64,000 nucleotides of DNA from CBDBUR01 sp965212075 (GTDB taxonomy: Bacteria; Pseudomonadota; Alphaproteobacteria; JAPOUT01; G958296285), in NCBI GenBank assembly GCA_965212075.1, contig OZ243043.1:1426001-1490000 (forward strand), in the 5' to 3' direction. Below the pieces are notes generated by a model. It worked only from the letters and a program-made list of their open reading frames with translations. It made no database searches and had not been told where the DNA came from. Positions 1 through 8,046 of this stretch are shown here, piece after piece. A program made the position numbers and the translations under genes. Every line of letters begins with the position of its first letter. The stretch's first letter is position 1.

Positions 1-223
1 ATGGTTTCAGGCGTTCGTTCTGTCTTTGGGCATGACGCTTCATGTTGAAGTTCTTTATGGCACGAACACGCATCATATCGTTGAGTCATGCTATAAAGGC
101 CTTGCGCGCGCGCTGCGCGATGCGCTTGAAATTGATCCGCGTCAAGCGGGACTGGCACCCTCGACCAAAGAGGCGCAAACCGAAGCGCAAAAAATTGCAC
201 AAAATATTTCAACGAGTAAATGA
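1..223 (+). CDS. hisB: Imidazoleglycerol-phosphate dehydratase, C-terminal part (5' end cut by window)
   Basis: Frame 2 is open from the first base to the TGA at 221-223. The visible residues include GMTLHVEVLYGTNTHHIVES followed by an ARALRDALEIDPR-type end, which is the conserved C-terminal metal-binding His-His region of HisB, the enzyme that dehydrates imidazoleglycerol phosphate in histidine synthesis. Only about the last 73 residues are in the window. The tail after IDPR is about 25 residues longer than I would expect and rich in Ala, Gln and Lys. The stop overlaps the hisH start (ATGA), so it is the upstream member of a his operon. Confidence 0.93.
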   Translation, partial: WFQAFVLSLGMTLHVEVLYGTNTHHIVESCYKGLARALRDALEIDPRQAGLAPSTKEAQTEAQKIAQNISTSK

Positions 224-849
224 CATCCACCATCATTATTGATTATGGCTCCGGCAATTTACGCTCGGTCGCGCGCGCGCTGATGGCGGTGGCACCAGAT
301 GAGGCCGTTGAAGTCTCTGCCGATCCCGAAAAAATTCGCAGCGCCGCGCGGCTGGTTTTGCCGGGGGTGGGCGCTTTTGAAGCTTGCCGCGCCGGTCTTC
401 ATGAGCGATGCGGCCTTGTCAGCGCGTTGGTTGACGCGGTGCAGACGCGCCAAGTCCCCTTTTTAGGCATTTGTGTCGGCATGCAGCTCATGGCCGAACG
501 CGGATTGGAATATGGCCATAGCGACGGCTTTGGCTGGATTCGCGGCGAAGCCGCCCCTCTTGAGCCAAAGGACGATAATTTGCCCTTGCCACATATGGGA
601 TGGAATAATTTGCAGCTCAAGAAGTCGCATCCTCTTTTTGATGGCATGGAGGGGCAAAATGTTTATTTTGCGCATTCTTTTGCGCTGAGGCATGTCGACA
701 GCGACAACATCGCCGCCACCAGCGATTACGGACAGATTTTTGTGGCGGCGGTCGTTTGTGCGAATATGGTCGGCACACAATTTCATCCAGAGAAAAGTCA
801 AAAAGCAGGCCTTGAATTGCTGCGCCGCTTCTTGAACTGGCAGCCGTGA
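220..849 (+). CDS. hisH: Imidazole glycerol phosphate synthase glutaminase subunit HisH
   Basis: 209 residues, normal for the family. HisH hydrolyses glutamine and channels ammonia to HisF for making the imidazole ring. The class I amidotransferase triad is visible: nucleophile Cys85 in FLGICVGMQLM, and His189 and Glu191 in QFHPEKS. The start opens with IIDYGSGNLRS, the usual HisH N-terminus. The ATG overlaps the hisB stop by four bases and hisA follows seven bases downstream, so translation is probably coupled across hisB-hisH-hisA-hisF. Confidence 0.96.
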   Translation: MTSTIIIDYGSGNLRSVARALMAVAPDEAVEVSADPEKIRSAARLVLPGVGAFEACRAGLHERCGLVSALVDAVQTRQVPFLGICVGMQLMAERGLEYGHSDGFGWIRGEAAPLEPKDDNLPLPHMGWNNLQLKKSHPLFDGMEGQNVYFAHSFALRHVDSDNIAATSDYGQIFVAAVVCANMVGTQFHPEKSQKAGLELLRRFLNWQP

Positions 850-856
850 TTTTTTC

Positions 857-1615
857 ATGATTATTTTTCCGGCGATTGATCTTAAAAATGGGCAATGTGT
901 TCGTCTTGAAAAAGGCCGCATGGAACGCGCAACGGTTTTTCATCAAGAGCCGGTGGAACAAGCGCGCATTTTTGAGACTCAGGGATTTGCGTGGCTGCAT
1001 GTGATCAATCTTGACGGCGCTGTCGGTCAAGACAATCATAATGCGCAACATAATGCCCAACATAATGCCGAAGTGATCAAAAAAATTTTGAGCGCCACAA
1101 AAATGAAAATTCAAATCGGCGGCGGCATTAGGACGATGTCAGACATTCGCTTCTGGCTTGAACAAGGCGCTGATCGGGTTATTTTGGGCACATTGGCGCA
1201 GCGCGCGCCCGACATTGCGCGCAAAGCTTGCCGCGATTTTCCCCGCCAGATCGTCATTGCGCTAGACGGCCAAGAAGGCTGGGTTGCGGTTCAAGGCTGG
1301 CAAGACATTAGCCGCGAAAAAGTGATTGATGCTGCGCAGCGCATCTCCGATTGGGATGCCGCCGCGATTTTATATACCGACATTGCGCGCGATGGCATGA
1401 TGGTCGGCTTGAACATTGAAGCCACATCAGCGCTCAGCGAAGTCTGTGCGGCGCCGGTCATCGCGTCGGGCGGCTTGCGCGGCATTGAAGATATTGAAGC
1501 GCTTCTCGCGCATACATCACGCCGCCGCATTGAAGGCGTCATCGCCGGACGCGCGCTTTATGACGGCAGGCTGAATCCGCAGGATGCGCTGCGGCTTGTG
1601 GCATCATCATGCTGA
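857..1615 (+). CDS. hisA: ProFAR isomerase HisA, with a 3x4-residue repeat insert
   Basis: 252 residues, TIM barrel. HisA isomerises ProFAR to PRFAR. Asp8 in FPAIDLKNG and the second-half phosphate motif region DIARDGM (Asp175, Asp179) are as expected, and IGGGIR near 87-92 is the first phosphate-binding loop. Residues 61-72 are three tandem HNA(Q/E) tetrapeptides encoded by a 12-bp repeat, placed just after the LDGAVG loop where relatives have no such run, so two units look like an expansion. The insert is in a loop and the rest is intact, so the enzyme is probably active. It overlaps hisF by seven bases. Confidence 0.95.
   Translation: MIIFPAIDLKNGQCVRLEKGRMERATVFHQEPVEQARIFETQGFAWLHVINLDGAVGQDNHNAQHNAQHNAEVIKKILSATKMKIQIGGGIRTMSDIRFWLEQGADRVILGTLAQRAPDIARKACRDFPRQIVIALDGQEGWVAVQGWQDISREKVIDAAQRISDWDAAAILYTDIARDGMMVGLNIEATSALSEVCAAPVIASGGLRGIEDIEALLAHTSRRRIEGVIAGRALYDGRLNPQDALRLVASSC
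1037..1072 (+). repeat. Three 12-bp tandem units inside hisA
   Basis: Units cataatgcgcaa, cataatgcccaa and cataatgccgaa lie head to tail at 1037, 1049 and 1061, each encoding HNA(Q/E). The frame is preserved. The third copy differs from the first at two bases, so the expansion is not brand new. Confidence 0.9.
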
Positions 1616-2379
1616 AAACCAGATTGATTCCCTGTCTGGACGTCAAAGATGGCCGCGTTGTCAAAGGCGTTCGCTTTGTTGATCTGCAAGATGCCGGTTC
1701 GCCCGTTGAAGCCGCCGCCGCTTACGATCAAGCCGGTGCCGATGAATTATGTTTTCTTGACATCACCGCAAGCCATGAAGCGCGTCCGGCGATCTTTGAT
1801 GTTGTCAAACAGGTGGCGCAAAGATGTTTTATGCCGCTCACCGTCGGCGGCGGCGTGCGCAGCGTTGAAGATGTTCAAAGGCTTCTGCTCTGCGGTGCTG
1901 ATAAGGTTGCGATCAATACAGCGGCGATCACCGATCCCGAGCTCATTCGCTGTGCCGCGCAGCGTTTTGGCCGTCAATGCATTGTCGTCGCGCTTGATGC
2001 GCGCGAAGATAAAGCGGGCCGCTCCAAACGCTGGTCGCTCTGGACGCATGGTGGCCGCAAACCCACCGATCTTGACGCTGTGGCCTTTGCGCAAAAAGCC
2101 GTCGCTTTGGGCGCGGGGGAAATCTTGCTGACCTCTATGGATCGCGATGGCACCAAATCAGGCTTTGATTGCGACCTGACCCGTGCTGTCGCCGACCAAG
2201 TTCGCGTGCCGGTCATCGCTTCAGGCGGCGCGGGGCGGCGCGATCATTTCGTTGACGTGATAAAGCAGGGGCGCGCCTCCGCCGTGCTCGCCGCTTCTCT
2301 GTTTCACTTTGGCGAAGTCTCCATCGCCGAAGTCAAAGCCCATATGGCGGCGGCCAATATCCCGATCAGACCCCGATAA
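1609..2379 (+). CDS. hisF: Imidazole glycerol phosphate synthase cyclase subunit HisF
   Basis: 256 residues. HisF closes the imidazole ring with ammonia supplied by HisH, giving IGP and AICAR. The N-terminus MLKTRLIPCLDVKDGRVVKG carries catalytic Asp11, and the second acid is in the VVALDARED strand near residue 132. Phosphate loops VGGGVRS and IASGGAG are present. It begins inside the hisA end (overlap 1609-1615) and is followed by an 87-base spacer before hisE. Confidence 0.97.
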   Translation: MLKTRLIPCLDVKDGRVVKGVRFVDLQDAGSPVEAAAAYDQAGADELCFLDITASHEARPAIFDVVKQVAQRCFMPLTVGGGVRSVEDVQRLLLCGADKVAINTAAITDPELIRCAAQRFGRQCIVVALDAREDKAGRSKRWSLWTHGGRKPTDLDAVAFAQKAVALGAGEILLTSMDRDGTKSGFDCDLTRAVADQVRVPVIASGGAGRRDHFVDVIKQGRASAVLAASLFHFGEVSIAEVKAHMAAANIPIRPR

Positions 2380-2428
2380 GCGCTGATTAAGATAAGATTC
2401 TTTTCCTCGTTCATGCTATTTTTTGAGC

Positions 2429-2468
2429 CCTAAACAGGCAAATCCTAAACAGGCAAATATAGGCAAAT
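2429..2468 (+). repeat. 15-bp duplication plus partial third copy ahead of hisE
   Basis: The 15-mer cctaaacaggcaaat occurs perfectly at 2429-2443 and 2444-2458, then ataggcaaat at 2459-2468 repeats its end. The last two bases are the first two of the hisE ATG, so the AGG-containing segment that could act as ribosome binding site is present three times. Confidence 0.93.
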
Positions 2469-2790
2469 GACCCAGACCAAATCTGCAGATATTTTGGATG
2501 AGCTCTTTCTTCTCATTCAGGAGCGGCATGCTGATGATCCGGCAAAGTCTTATACCGCGAAAATGTTCGCGGGAGGACCGGCTTTGTGCGCGCGCAAGCT
2601 GGGTGAAGAAGCCGTTGAGACCGCCATCGCCGCACTCGCTGAAACGCCCGAACGCGTCGTTTCAGAATCGGCAGACCTGCTTTATCATTGGCTCGTTTTG
2701 CTGGCCGCCAAAGACATCGCGCCCGAACGCGTCTATCAGGAGCTCGCAAAGCGCATGAAAGAAAAAAATATGAAAGAGAATAAAAACTAA
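2467..2790 (+). CDS. hisE: Phosphoribosyl-ATP pyrophosphatase
   Basis: 107 residues, usual HisE size. It hydrolyses PR-ATP to PR-AMP in step two of histidine synthesis. The MazG-like four-helix fold is recognisable from KMFAGGP..CARKLGEEAVETAIAA and ESADLLYHWLVLLA, which hold the acidic metal ligands. The C-terminus MKEKNMKENKN is an imperfect 15-bp duplication (2755-2784). HisI is not fused and not nearby. Start chosen because it gives the standard N-terminal length; it sits at the end of the direct repeat described separately. Confidence 0.94.
   Translation: MTQTKSADILDELFLLIQERHADDPAKSYTAKMFAGGPALCARKLGEEAVETAIAALAETPERVVSESADLLYHWLVLLAAKDIAPERVYQELAKRMKEKNMKENKN
2755..2784 (+). repeat. 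Imperfect 15-bp duplication at the end of hisE
   Basis: Units atgaaagaaaaaaat (2755) and atgaaagagaataaa (2770) match at 12 of 15 bases and encode MKEKN and MKENK, keeping the frame. Confidence 0.7.
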
Positions 2791-2794
2791 ACTG

Positions 2795-3757
2795 ATGTCG
2801 GCTCCGCATGAAAATTTTAGTTTAAGTGCCAAATCCCCTTGGCGGCGCTTTCCCGCTGAAGAATGGGAAAAGCTGCGCGAAAAAACACCCCTGCCGCTCA
2901 CCGAAGATGATTTAGCCGCCTTGCGCGGTCGCGGCGAGACGGTTTCGCTTTCTGAAGTTGAGCAAATATATCTTCCGCTTTCGCGTTTTTTGAGCCTTCA
3001 TGTTCGCGCCGCGCGCACGCTTCATCGCGTGACCAATGAATTTTTGGGCAAAAGCGAATCCAAAACACCTTATATTATTGGTCTGGCTGGCAGCGTGGCT
3101 GTCGGCAAAAGCACGACGTCGAGAATATTGCGCGAACTTTTGGCGCGCTGGCCAAATCATCCGAAAGTGGAGATCGTCGCCACTGACGGCTTTCTTTTTC
3201 CTAATCAACATCTTGAAGCGCGCGGCCTGATGCGCCGCAAAGGCTGGCCGGAAAGTTTTGACCAAGCCGCTTTGCTGAGCTTCGTCGCGGCGATCAAATC
3301 CGGCCAGCAAGAGGTGGCCGCGCCCTGCTATTCCCATTCATCTTATGACATCGTGCCCGATGAACAAATTCTCGTTCAGCAGCCCGACATCATCATCATT
3401 GAAGGGCTCAACGTGCTGCAGACGCCGGTTTTGACCGGATCATCAACGCCCGCTGCCGTTTCTGATTTTTTTGATTTTTCAGTCTATCTAGACGCCGATC
3501 TAGCCGCTTTGCGCCAATGGTATATTGCGCGCTTTTTTCAATTGCGCCGCACGGCTTTTCGTGATCCCGAAAATTATTTTCACCGCTATTCTTGTATTGA
3601 CGAAAAAGATATTCTGAAAATCGCTGAAGATTTTTGGGACGGCATCAACCTGCCCAATCTGATCGCCAACATTTTGCCGACAAGGCCGCGCGCAGATTTG
3701 ATCTTGCGCAAAAATGAAGATCATGCGATCCGCGAAGTCTGGCTGAGAAAATTATAA
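2795..3757 (+). CDS. coaA: Pantothenate kinase, type I
   Basis: 320 residues, the normal size of CoaA. It phosphorylates pantothenate, the first committed step of coenzyme A synthesis. The P-loop GSVAVGKST lies at about 99-107 and the kinase core motifs TDGFLFPN, MRRKGWPESFD and YSHSSYDIVP follow in order. It starts four bases after hisE, as in many alphaproteobacteria where coaA follows the his genes. Its stop overlaps by six bases the end of the convergent PfkB-family gene. The downstream step genes coaBC are about 50 kb away in this window. Confidence 0.96.
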   Translation: MSAPHENFSLSAKSPWRRFPAEEWEKLREKTPLPLTEDDLAALRGRGETVSLSEVEQIYLPLSRFLSLHVRAARTLHRVTNEFLGKSESKTPYIIGLAGSVAVGKSTTSRILRELLARWPNHPKVEIVATDGFLFPNQHLEARGLMRRKGWPESFDQAALLSFVAAIKSGQQEVAAPCYSHSSYDIVPDEQILVQQPDIIIIEGLNVLQTPVLTGSSTPAAVSDFFDFSVYLDADLAALRQWYIARFFQLRRTAFRDPENYFHRYSCIDEKDILKIAEDFWDGINLPNLIANILPTRPRADLILRKNEDHAIREVWLRKL

Positions 3758-4723
3758 AGAAAAATTATTCGGCAGCCGCGCGCCATGAATTTGAACGACC
3801 GCGGCGGCAATTTTTGCGCCCAGACGCCCGCCTTCAACCGCGCTGTCGCCGCGGGCTAGACAATGAAGAAAACCTGCGGCATAAAGATCACCGGCGCCGG
3901 TCGTGTCAATCGCCTTGATATTTTTCACCGCGGCGACAAAATGCGGCGCTCCTCTGTCCAAAATCACCGAGCCTTCTTCCGACCGCGTCAGCGCCGCAAA
4001 AGACAGATCAAGTTTGGCGCTGGCTTTTTCAGCTTCGTCAAACGTGCCAACTTGATGAAAAGCGCAGATTTCCTGCTCATTGCCGATTAAAATATCAACA
4101 AACTCAGCGACAAATGCAGCAAGATTTTCGCGATGACGATCTACGCAAAGCGGATCAGAAAGATTCAGCGCGATTTGCGTGTTGCTTTGCTGCGCTAGCT
4201 TTGCCGCATACATGCCCGCTTGACACGCGCTGGCGGAATCCCAAAGATAAGATTCCAAATATAAAATCTCTGCCTGCACGATCAGCTTTTCGTCAATATC
4301 GTCGCAGACAATTCCCGTGCTTGCGCCGAGTGCCGTGCGCATGGAGCGCTGCGCGTCGGGCGTGACCAAAACAAGACAAACGCCGGTCGCTTGATCTTTG
4401 GCGACGCTTCCGGCAAAGGCAACCTTCTGTTTGTTCAAATCAGCAATAAAATCTTTTCCCTGCGCGTCGTCGCCGACCCGACCGATGAAGGCGGTTTGCG
4501 ATCCCAGCAAGGCCGCGCCGACGAGACAATTTGCAAGCGCGCCTCCGGAGCTCTGCTGCGCCAGATGGATTTCGCGCTGCAAAGTTTTCATGTCTTCTTC
4601 GTCGGTTAAAGCCATATGGCCTTTGCCGATGTTTAACCGCGCAAGAAACGCATCGTCAACTTCGGCAATACGGTCAAGCAAAGCATTGCCTAGCCCGACA
4701 ATATCGTAAATTTTTCCCTTCAC
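3752..4723 (-). CDS. PfkB-family carbohydrate/nucleoside kinase (adenosine kinase-like)
   Basis: With the GTG at 4723 the product is 323 residues. That start is preferred over an in-frame ATG at 4768 because it has a GAGGGG ribosome binding site seven bases upstream and does not run into nth. The ribokinase fold shows GLGNALLD at the N-terminus, GGALANCL and GRVGDDAQG, and the anion-hole motif DTTGAGD near 273-279 with the catalytic Asp279. Alphaproteobacterial proteins like this are usually named adenosine kinase, but the substrate cannot be read from the sequence. Confidence 0.9.
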   Translation of the reverse strand: MKGKIYDIVGLGNALLDRIAEVDDAFLARLNIGKGHMALTDEEDMKTLQREIHLAQQSSGGALANCLVGAALLGSQTAFIGRVGDDAQGKDFIADLNKQKVAFAGSVAKDQATGVCLVLVTPDAQRSMRTALGASTGIVCDDIDEKLIVQAEILYLESYLWDSASACQAGMYAAKLAQQSNTQIALNLSDPLCVDRHRENLAAFVAEFVDILIGNEQEICAFHQVGTFDEAEKASAKLDLSFAALTRSEEGSVILDRGAPHFVAAVKNIKAIDTTGAGDLYAAGFLHCLARGDSAVEGGRLGAKIAAAVVQIHGARLPNNFSL

Positions 4724-4740
4724 CTTATATCCCCTCTTTC

Positions 4741-5421
4741 CTAAAGATTTTTTTGCGCAAAGCCGCATAAATTTTCAACGAAACATTCTTTACAGGAAGG
4801 CTGCCGCGCTTTGCAAATATAGCGTCCATGCAAAATGAGCCAATGATGGGCGTGCTGCAAAAATTTTTTCGGCGTGCGTTCCATCAAAGCCTGTTCCACC
4901 TCAAAAGGCGTTGCGCCATGCGCTAATCCGGTGCGATGGCTGACGCGAAATACATGCGTATCAACCGCAATCGTCGCGACGCCAAAGGCTATGCTCATCA
5001 AAACATTGGCGGTTTTGCGTCCGACGCCCGGCAAAAGCTCCAGCTCCTCGCGCGTGCGGGGCACTTTGCCGCCATGTTCCGCACAGAGAATTTCCGAGAG
5101 CCGAATGATGTTTTTTGCTTTCATGCGAAACAGACCGATTGATTTAACATAATCGCGCAGCTGGGCCTCGCCTAATTTGACCATCGCTTCAGGCGTTTTG
5201 ATTTTTTTAAATAAAGGCTTCGTTGCTTGGTTGACACCTTTATCCGTTGCCTGCGCGGATAACACAATCGCGACCAGCAAAGTATAGGTGTTGATATGTT
5301 CAAGCTCGCCTTTCGGCTCGGGATTGGCTTTGGCGAGCCGCCGGTAAAAAGCGCTCACCCGCCGCGGCGGCATCAAGTCCGCCGGTTTTTCCTTTGTTCC
5401 TTTTTGTGCTTTTTTGACCAT
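4741..5421 (-). CDS. nth: Endonuclease III
   Basis: 226 residues from the ATG at 5421; a TTG at 5445 would add eight residues and also has a possible AAGGG site, so the start is open. Nth removes oxidised pyrimidines and nicks the abasic site. The helix-hairpin-helix LLPGVGRKTANV with its catalytic Lys, the VDTHV catalytic Asp segment, and the C-terminal 4Fe-4S signature C-x6-C-x2-C-x5-C (CKARQPSC, KEC, NLC) are all present. It lies 17 bases upstream of the PfkB gene and diverges from ogt. Confidence 0.96.
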   Translation of the reverse strand: MVKKAQKGTKEKPADLMPPRRVSAFYRRLAKANPEPKGELEHINTYTLLVAIVLSAQATDKGVNQATKPLFKKIKTPEAMVKLGEAQLRDYVKSIGLFRMKAKNIIRLSEILCAEHGGKVPRTREELELLPGVGRKTANVLMSIAFGVATIAVDTHVFRVSHRTGLAHGATPFEVEQALMERTPKKFLQHAHHWLILHGRYICKARQPSCKECFVENLCGFAQKNL

Positions 5422-5500
5422 ATTTTGACCTTTTCCCTGTCGCAACTTTGCCCTTTTTATGTGATATTGGCAATATAAAGTCCAATATCAGGAGGCCAAC

Positions 5501-6058
5501 ATGAAAAAAAATAGAAAACATCAAGTGCAATATCGCCCGCGGGAATTTGCGCAGGCCGATCTGCAAATTGATTATGGATTCCACCCTTCGCCCTTTGGGC
5601 AATGTCTGGTGATGGTCGCGCAGGAGGCGATTTTAGGCCTCGCTTTTGTTGAAAAAGGCCAGACTGAAAAAGATCAAAATGCTGTTTTTCAAGATATGCG
5701 CGCGCGCTGGCCGCAAGCGATCTACCATCACGCGCCGCGCAAAACCGCGCCATTCGCCAAACAGGCTTTTGCCAAACGGGCTTGTGATAACCGCAAGCCG
5801 CCTCTTTTGTTGATTGGCAGTGATTTTCAGAAAAAAGTTTGGAAAGAATTATTGGCGCTTCCTTACGGGCAGACAACAAATTATGGCGCTTTGGCCGCAA
5901 AGCTGGGCAGCCCGCAAGCCGCGCGTGCGGTTGGCCGTGCGGTCGGGCAAAATCCGATCTCTTGGCTCGTGCCGTGCCACCTTGTGCTGCGCCGCGATGG
6001 CGGCTTGGGCGGCTATCATTGGGGACTCAACATTAAGCAAAAAATGCTTAGCGCTTAA
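5501..6058 (+). CDS. ogt: O6-methylguanine-DNA methyltransferase (Ada C-terminal type, PCHL variant)
   Basis: 185 residues. Repairs O6-alkylguanine by transfer of the alkyl group to its own cysteine. An N-terminal methyltransferase-like domain (SPFGQCL..ILGLAFVEKG..RARWPQA) resembles Ada of alphaproteobacteria, without the Ada regulatory domain. The active site reads VPCHLVLRRDGGLGGYHWG with Cys159; the residue after PCH is normally Arg (PCHRV) and here is Leu. The recognition helix QAARAVGRAVGQNPI and the rest of the fold are kept. AGGAGG ahead of the ATG supports the start. The 3' end overlaps convergent gpmA by 11 bases. Confidence 0.9.
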   Translation: MKKNRKHQVQYRPREFAQADLQIDYGFHPSPFGQCLVMVAQEAILGLAFVEKGQTEKDQNAVFQDMRARWPQAIYHHAPRKTAPFAKQAFAKRACDNRKPPLLLIGSDFQKKVWKELLALPYGQTTNYGALAAKLGSPQAARAVGRAVGQNPISWLVPCHLVLRRDGGLGGYHWGLNIKQKMLSA

Positions 6059-6662
6059 TGATCTCGCCTTCATCGCTGAGGCAATAAATCAGCGGCTGGC
6101 CCGTCGGGATTTCAATTTTGACGATCTGCGCTGCTGAAATTTTTTCTAATTCCATCACCAAAGCGCGCAAAGAATTGCCATGCGCCGCGATGAGAATTTT
6201 TTGACCCTGCTGCCATAAAGGCAAAATATTTTTGCGATAATAAGGGATGACGCGCTCATAAGTGTCTTGAAGGCTTTCGCCGCCCGGCGGCCTTTCGGTA
6301 AAGCTGCGCCGCCATTGATGAACTTGCTGCGCGCCGAATTTTTTGCGCGCTTCATCTTTGTCCATGCCCGAAAGATCGCCATAGTCGCGCTCATTAAGCG
6401 CCCCATCTTGCACAACAGGTATGTTGTTCTGATCCATTTCCTTGAGAATGATTTCGCACGTGTTTTGCGCGCGCATGAGCGCAGATGTCCATGCCGCATC
6501 AAAAATAATTTTTTCAGCCAAAAGAAATTGTCCGGCGCGGTGTGCCTCCGCGCGCCCTTGATCGGATAAATCAACATCACGCCAGCCAGTGAAAAGATTT
6601 TGCGCATTCCAAAGACTTTGGCCATGCCGAATCAGCACAAGAATCGCTTTATCTTGAATCAC
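6048..6662 (-). CDS. gpmA: 2,3-bisphosphoglycerate-dependent phosphoglycerate mutase
   Basis: 204 residues from a GTG; no upstream ATG fits. Interconverts 3- and 2-phosphoglycerate in glycolysis. The phosphohistidine motif IRHGQSLWN (His13), the ERDYGDLSG loop, PPGGESL and the second catalytic histidine AAHGNSLRAL (His161) are all present. At about 200 residues it belongs to the short GpmA form typical of alphaproteobacteria, lacking the C-terminal tail of the 250-residue type. It is just downstream of dapB (nine-base gap) on the same strand. Confidence 0.94.
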   Translation of the reverse strand: MIQDKAILVLIRHGQSLWNAQNLFTGWRDVDLSDQGRAEAHRAGQFLLAEKIIFDAAWTSALMRAQNTCEIILKEMDQNNIPVVQDGALNERDYGDLSGMDKDEARKKFGAQQVHQWRRSFTERPPGGESLQDTYERVIPYYRKNILPLWQQGQKILIAAHGNSLRALVMELEKISAAQIVKIEIPTGQPLIYCLSDEGEIIKR

Positions 6663-6671
6663 GCGCGCATT

Positions 6672-7478
6672 CTATTTGATTCCGAGCACGTCATTGATCG
6701 TATAAAGTCCGGCAGGCTGAGCGCGTCCCCAAAGACAAGCGCGCAAAGCGCCTTGCGCAAAAATTTCCCGCGACATGGCTTGATGGGTGAGCGTCAAAAT
6801 TTCATGATCTGCGGCAAAAATCACCTCATGTGCGCCCGCGATATGGCCGCCGCGCGACGCCGCAAAGCCGATCTGGCCTGTTTGTCTTTTCCGATCTTGG
6901 TGGGGCGCATGATGCGTCAAAACATCATCAAGCTTTTCGCCGCGCCCCAAAGCCGCCGCGCGCCCCAATAAAAACGCAGTTCCCGACGGCGCGTCAATTT
7001 TGTCGCGGTGATGAATCTCGCGAATTTCAATATCCCATTGATCCGCCACGAGCATCTCTGCCGCGCGCCGCACAAAAAACGCCATCAACGCAACGCCCAG
7101 ACTCATATTTTCCGAAGCGATCACCGGAATTTTTTGCGCGGCTAGCTTCAATTGTTTTTTATCCTCATCGGTCAAAGACGTCGTGCCGACCACATAGACC
7201 GCGTCATGGCGCGCAGCAAGCGGCGCCAGCGCCGCAGCGCTGCCCGCGCGCGTGAAATCTATCAGACCGCAGCGCGGCGCGGCTTCAGCCAATAAAGCGG
7301 CGGGGTCATCCTTGATCGTGATGCCATAATTCTGCATCCCCAAAGACGGATGTGCGGCAGCTTCAACCAAACCGGAAAGCTTGACAGCAGTCTTTTTGGA
7401 AGTTTGCGCGGCAAGACCGGCAAGACATTGTCCCATACGTCCGGCAGCACCCGCAATGATGATCGGCATGGCTGACAT
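6672..7478 (-). CDS. dapB: 4-hydroxy-tetrahydrodipicolinate reductase
   Basis: 268 residues from the ATG at 7478, chosen because AGGG lies nine bases upstream; ATGs at 7487 and 7469 are alternatives. DapB reduces the dipicolinate intermediate in lysine and diaminopimelate synthesis. The NAD(P)-binding GAAGRMG is at the N-terminus, and the substrate site EIREIHHRDKIDAPSGTA with the catalytic His and Lys is intact. Diaminopimelate synthesis implies a peptidoglycan-making cell. Confidence 0.96.
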   Translation of the reverse strand: MSAMPIIIAGAAGRMGQCLAGLAAQTSKKTAVKLSGLVEAAAHPSLGMQNYGITIKDDPAALLAEAAPRCGLIDFTRAGSAAALAPLAARHDAVYVVGTTSLTDEDKKQLKLAAQKIPVIASENMSLGVALMAFFVRRAAEMLVADQWDIEIREIHHRDKIDAPSGTAFLLGRAAALGRGEKLDDVLTHHAPHQDRKRQTGQIGFAASRGGHIAGAHEVIFAADHEILTLTHQAMSREIFAQGALRACLWGRAQPAGLYTINDVLGIK

Positions 7479-7511
7479 GATCAACATCCCTATCAGGCAG
7501 CGCGGCTTGAT

Positions 7512-7997
7512 TCAAGGCGCGCTCCGCGCACCTACGCGCGGACACCAGCTAGCGCGCTTGCCGCCCAAATAAAGGCGCGCCAGACCCGCTTTGATCAAGG
7601 CTTCGGCGACATTTTGGCCTTTTGCGGTAAAAACATCGGCTAGATAGCGGTGATATTTTCCCGGCGCGACATTGTGCAATAGAATTTCGGGCCGGTCGCT
7701 TCGTTTTTTGATGCCCAATATTTGTTTGAGTTTGTCGCGCGCACGCCGCGCCAGCTTTTTCTCCTGCGCGCATTTGCTGCGCAATTCCGGCGTATCTATG
7801 CCGCGAATGCGCAAATTGGCGATTTTCTCAAGATCGCTCCAGAGTTTGACTTTGGCTTTGAGCGTATCGCCGTCAATGACTTTCAAAACGATTGCGTCAT
7901 AAATTTTTGATTCTTGAACTGATTTTGTTTTTGCTCCCGCCGGTGAAACGGTAAAAACGCAAATGATAAGAAAAACAAAACCAAATCTCATTTTCAT
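7512..7997 (-). CDS. Secreted thermonuclease-like (SNase-fold) protein
   Basis: 161 residues from the ATG at 7997 (or 7991), which is followed by a clear signal peptide, MKMRFGFVFLIICVFTVSPAGA; upstream in-frame ATGs would overlap dnaJ and hide it. The staphylococcal nuclease core is recognisable from VIDGDTLKAKV, RIRGIDTPEL (metal ligands and catalytic Glu) and YHRYLADVF with a conserved Arg, ending in the usual GGKRASWC. Expected to be a periplasmic or exported calcium-dependent nuclease. It sits between dapB and dnaJ, an arrangement I cannot tie to a pathway. Confidence 0.85.
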   Translation of the reverse strand: MKMRFGFVFLIICVFTVSPAGAKTKSVQESKIYDAIVLKVIDGDTLKAKVKLWSDLEKIANLRIRGIDTPELRSKCAQEKKLARRARDKLKQILGIKKRSDRPEILLHNVAPGKYHRYLADVFTAKGQNVAEALIKAGLARLYLGGKRASWCPRVGARSAP

Positions 7998-8046
7998 TAT
8001 CTCATTTTTATTTCGGTAATAATACGCGGTGGAAATTGTTAAAATT

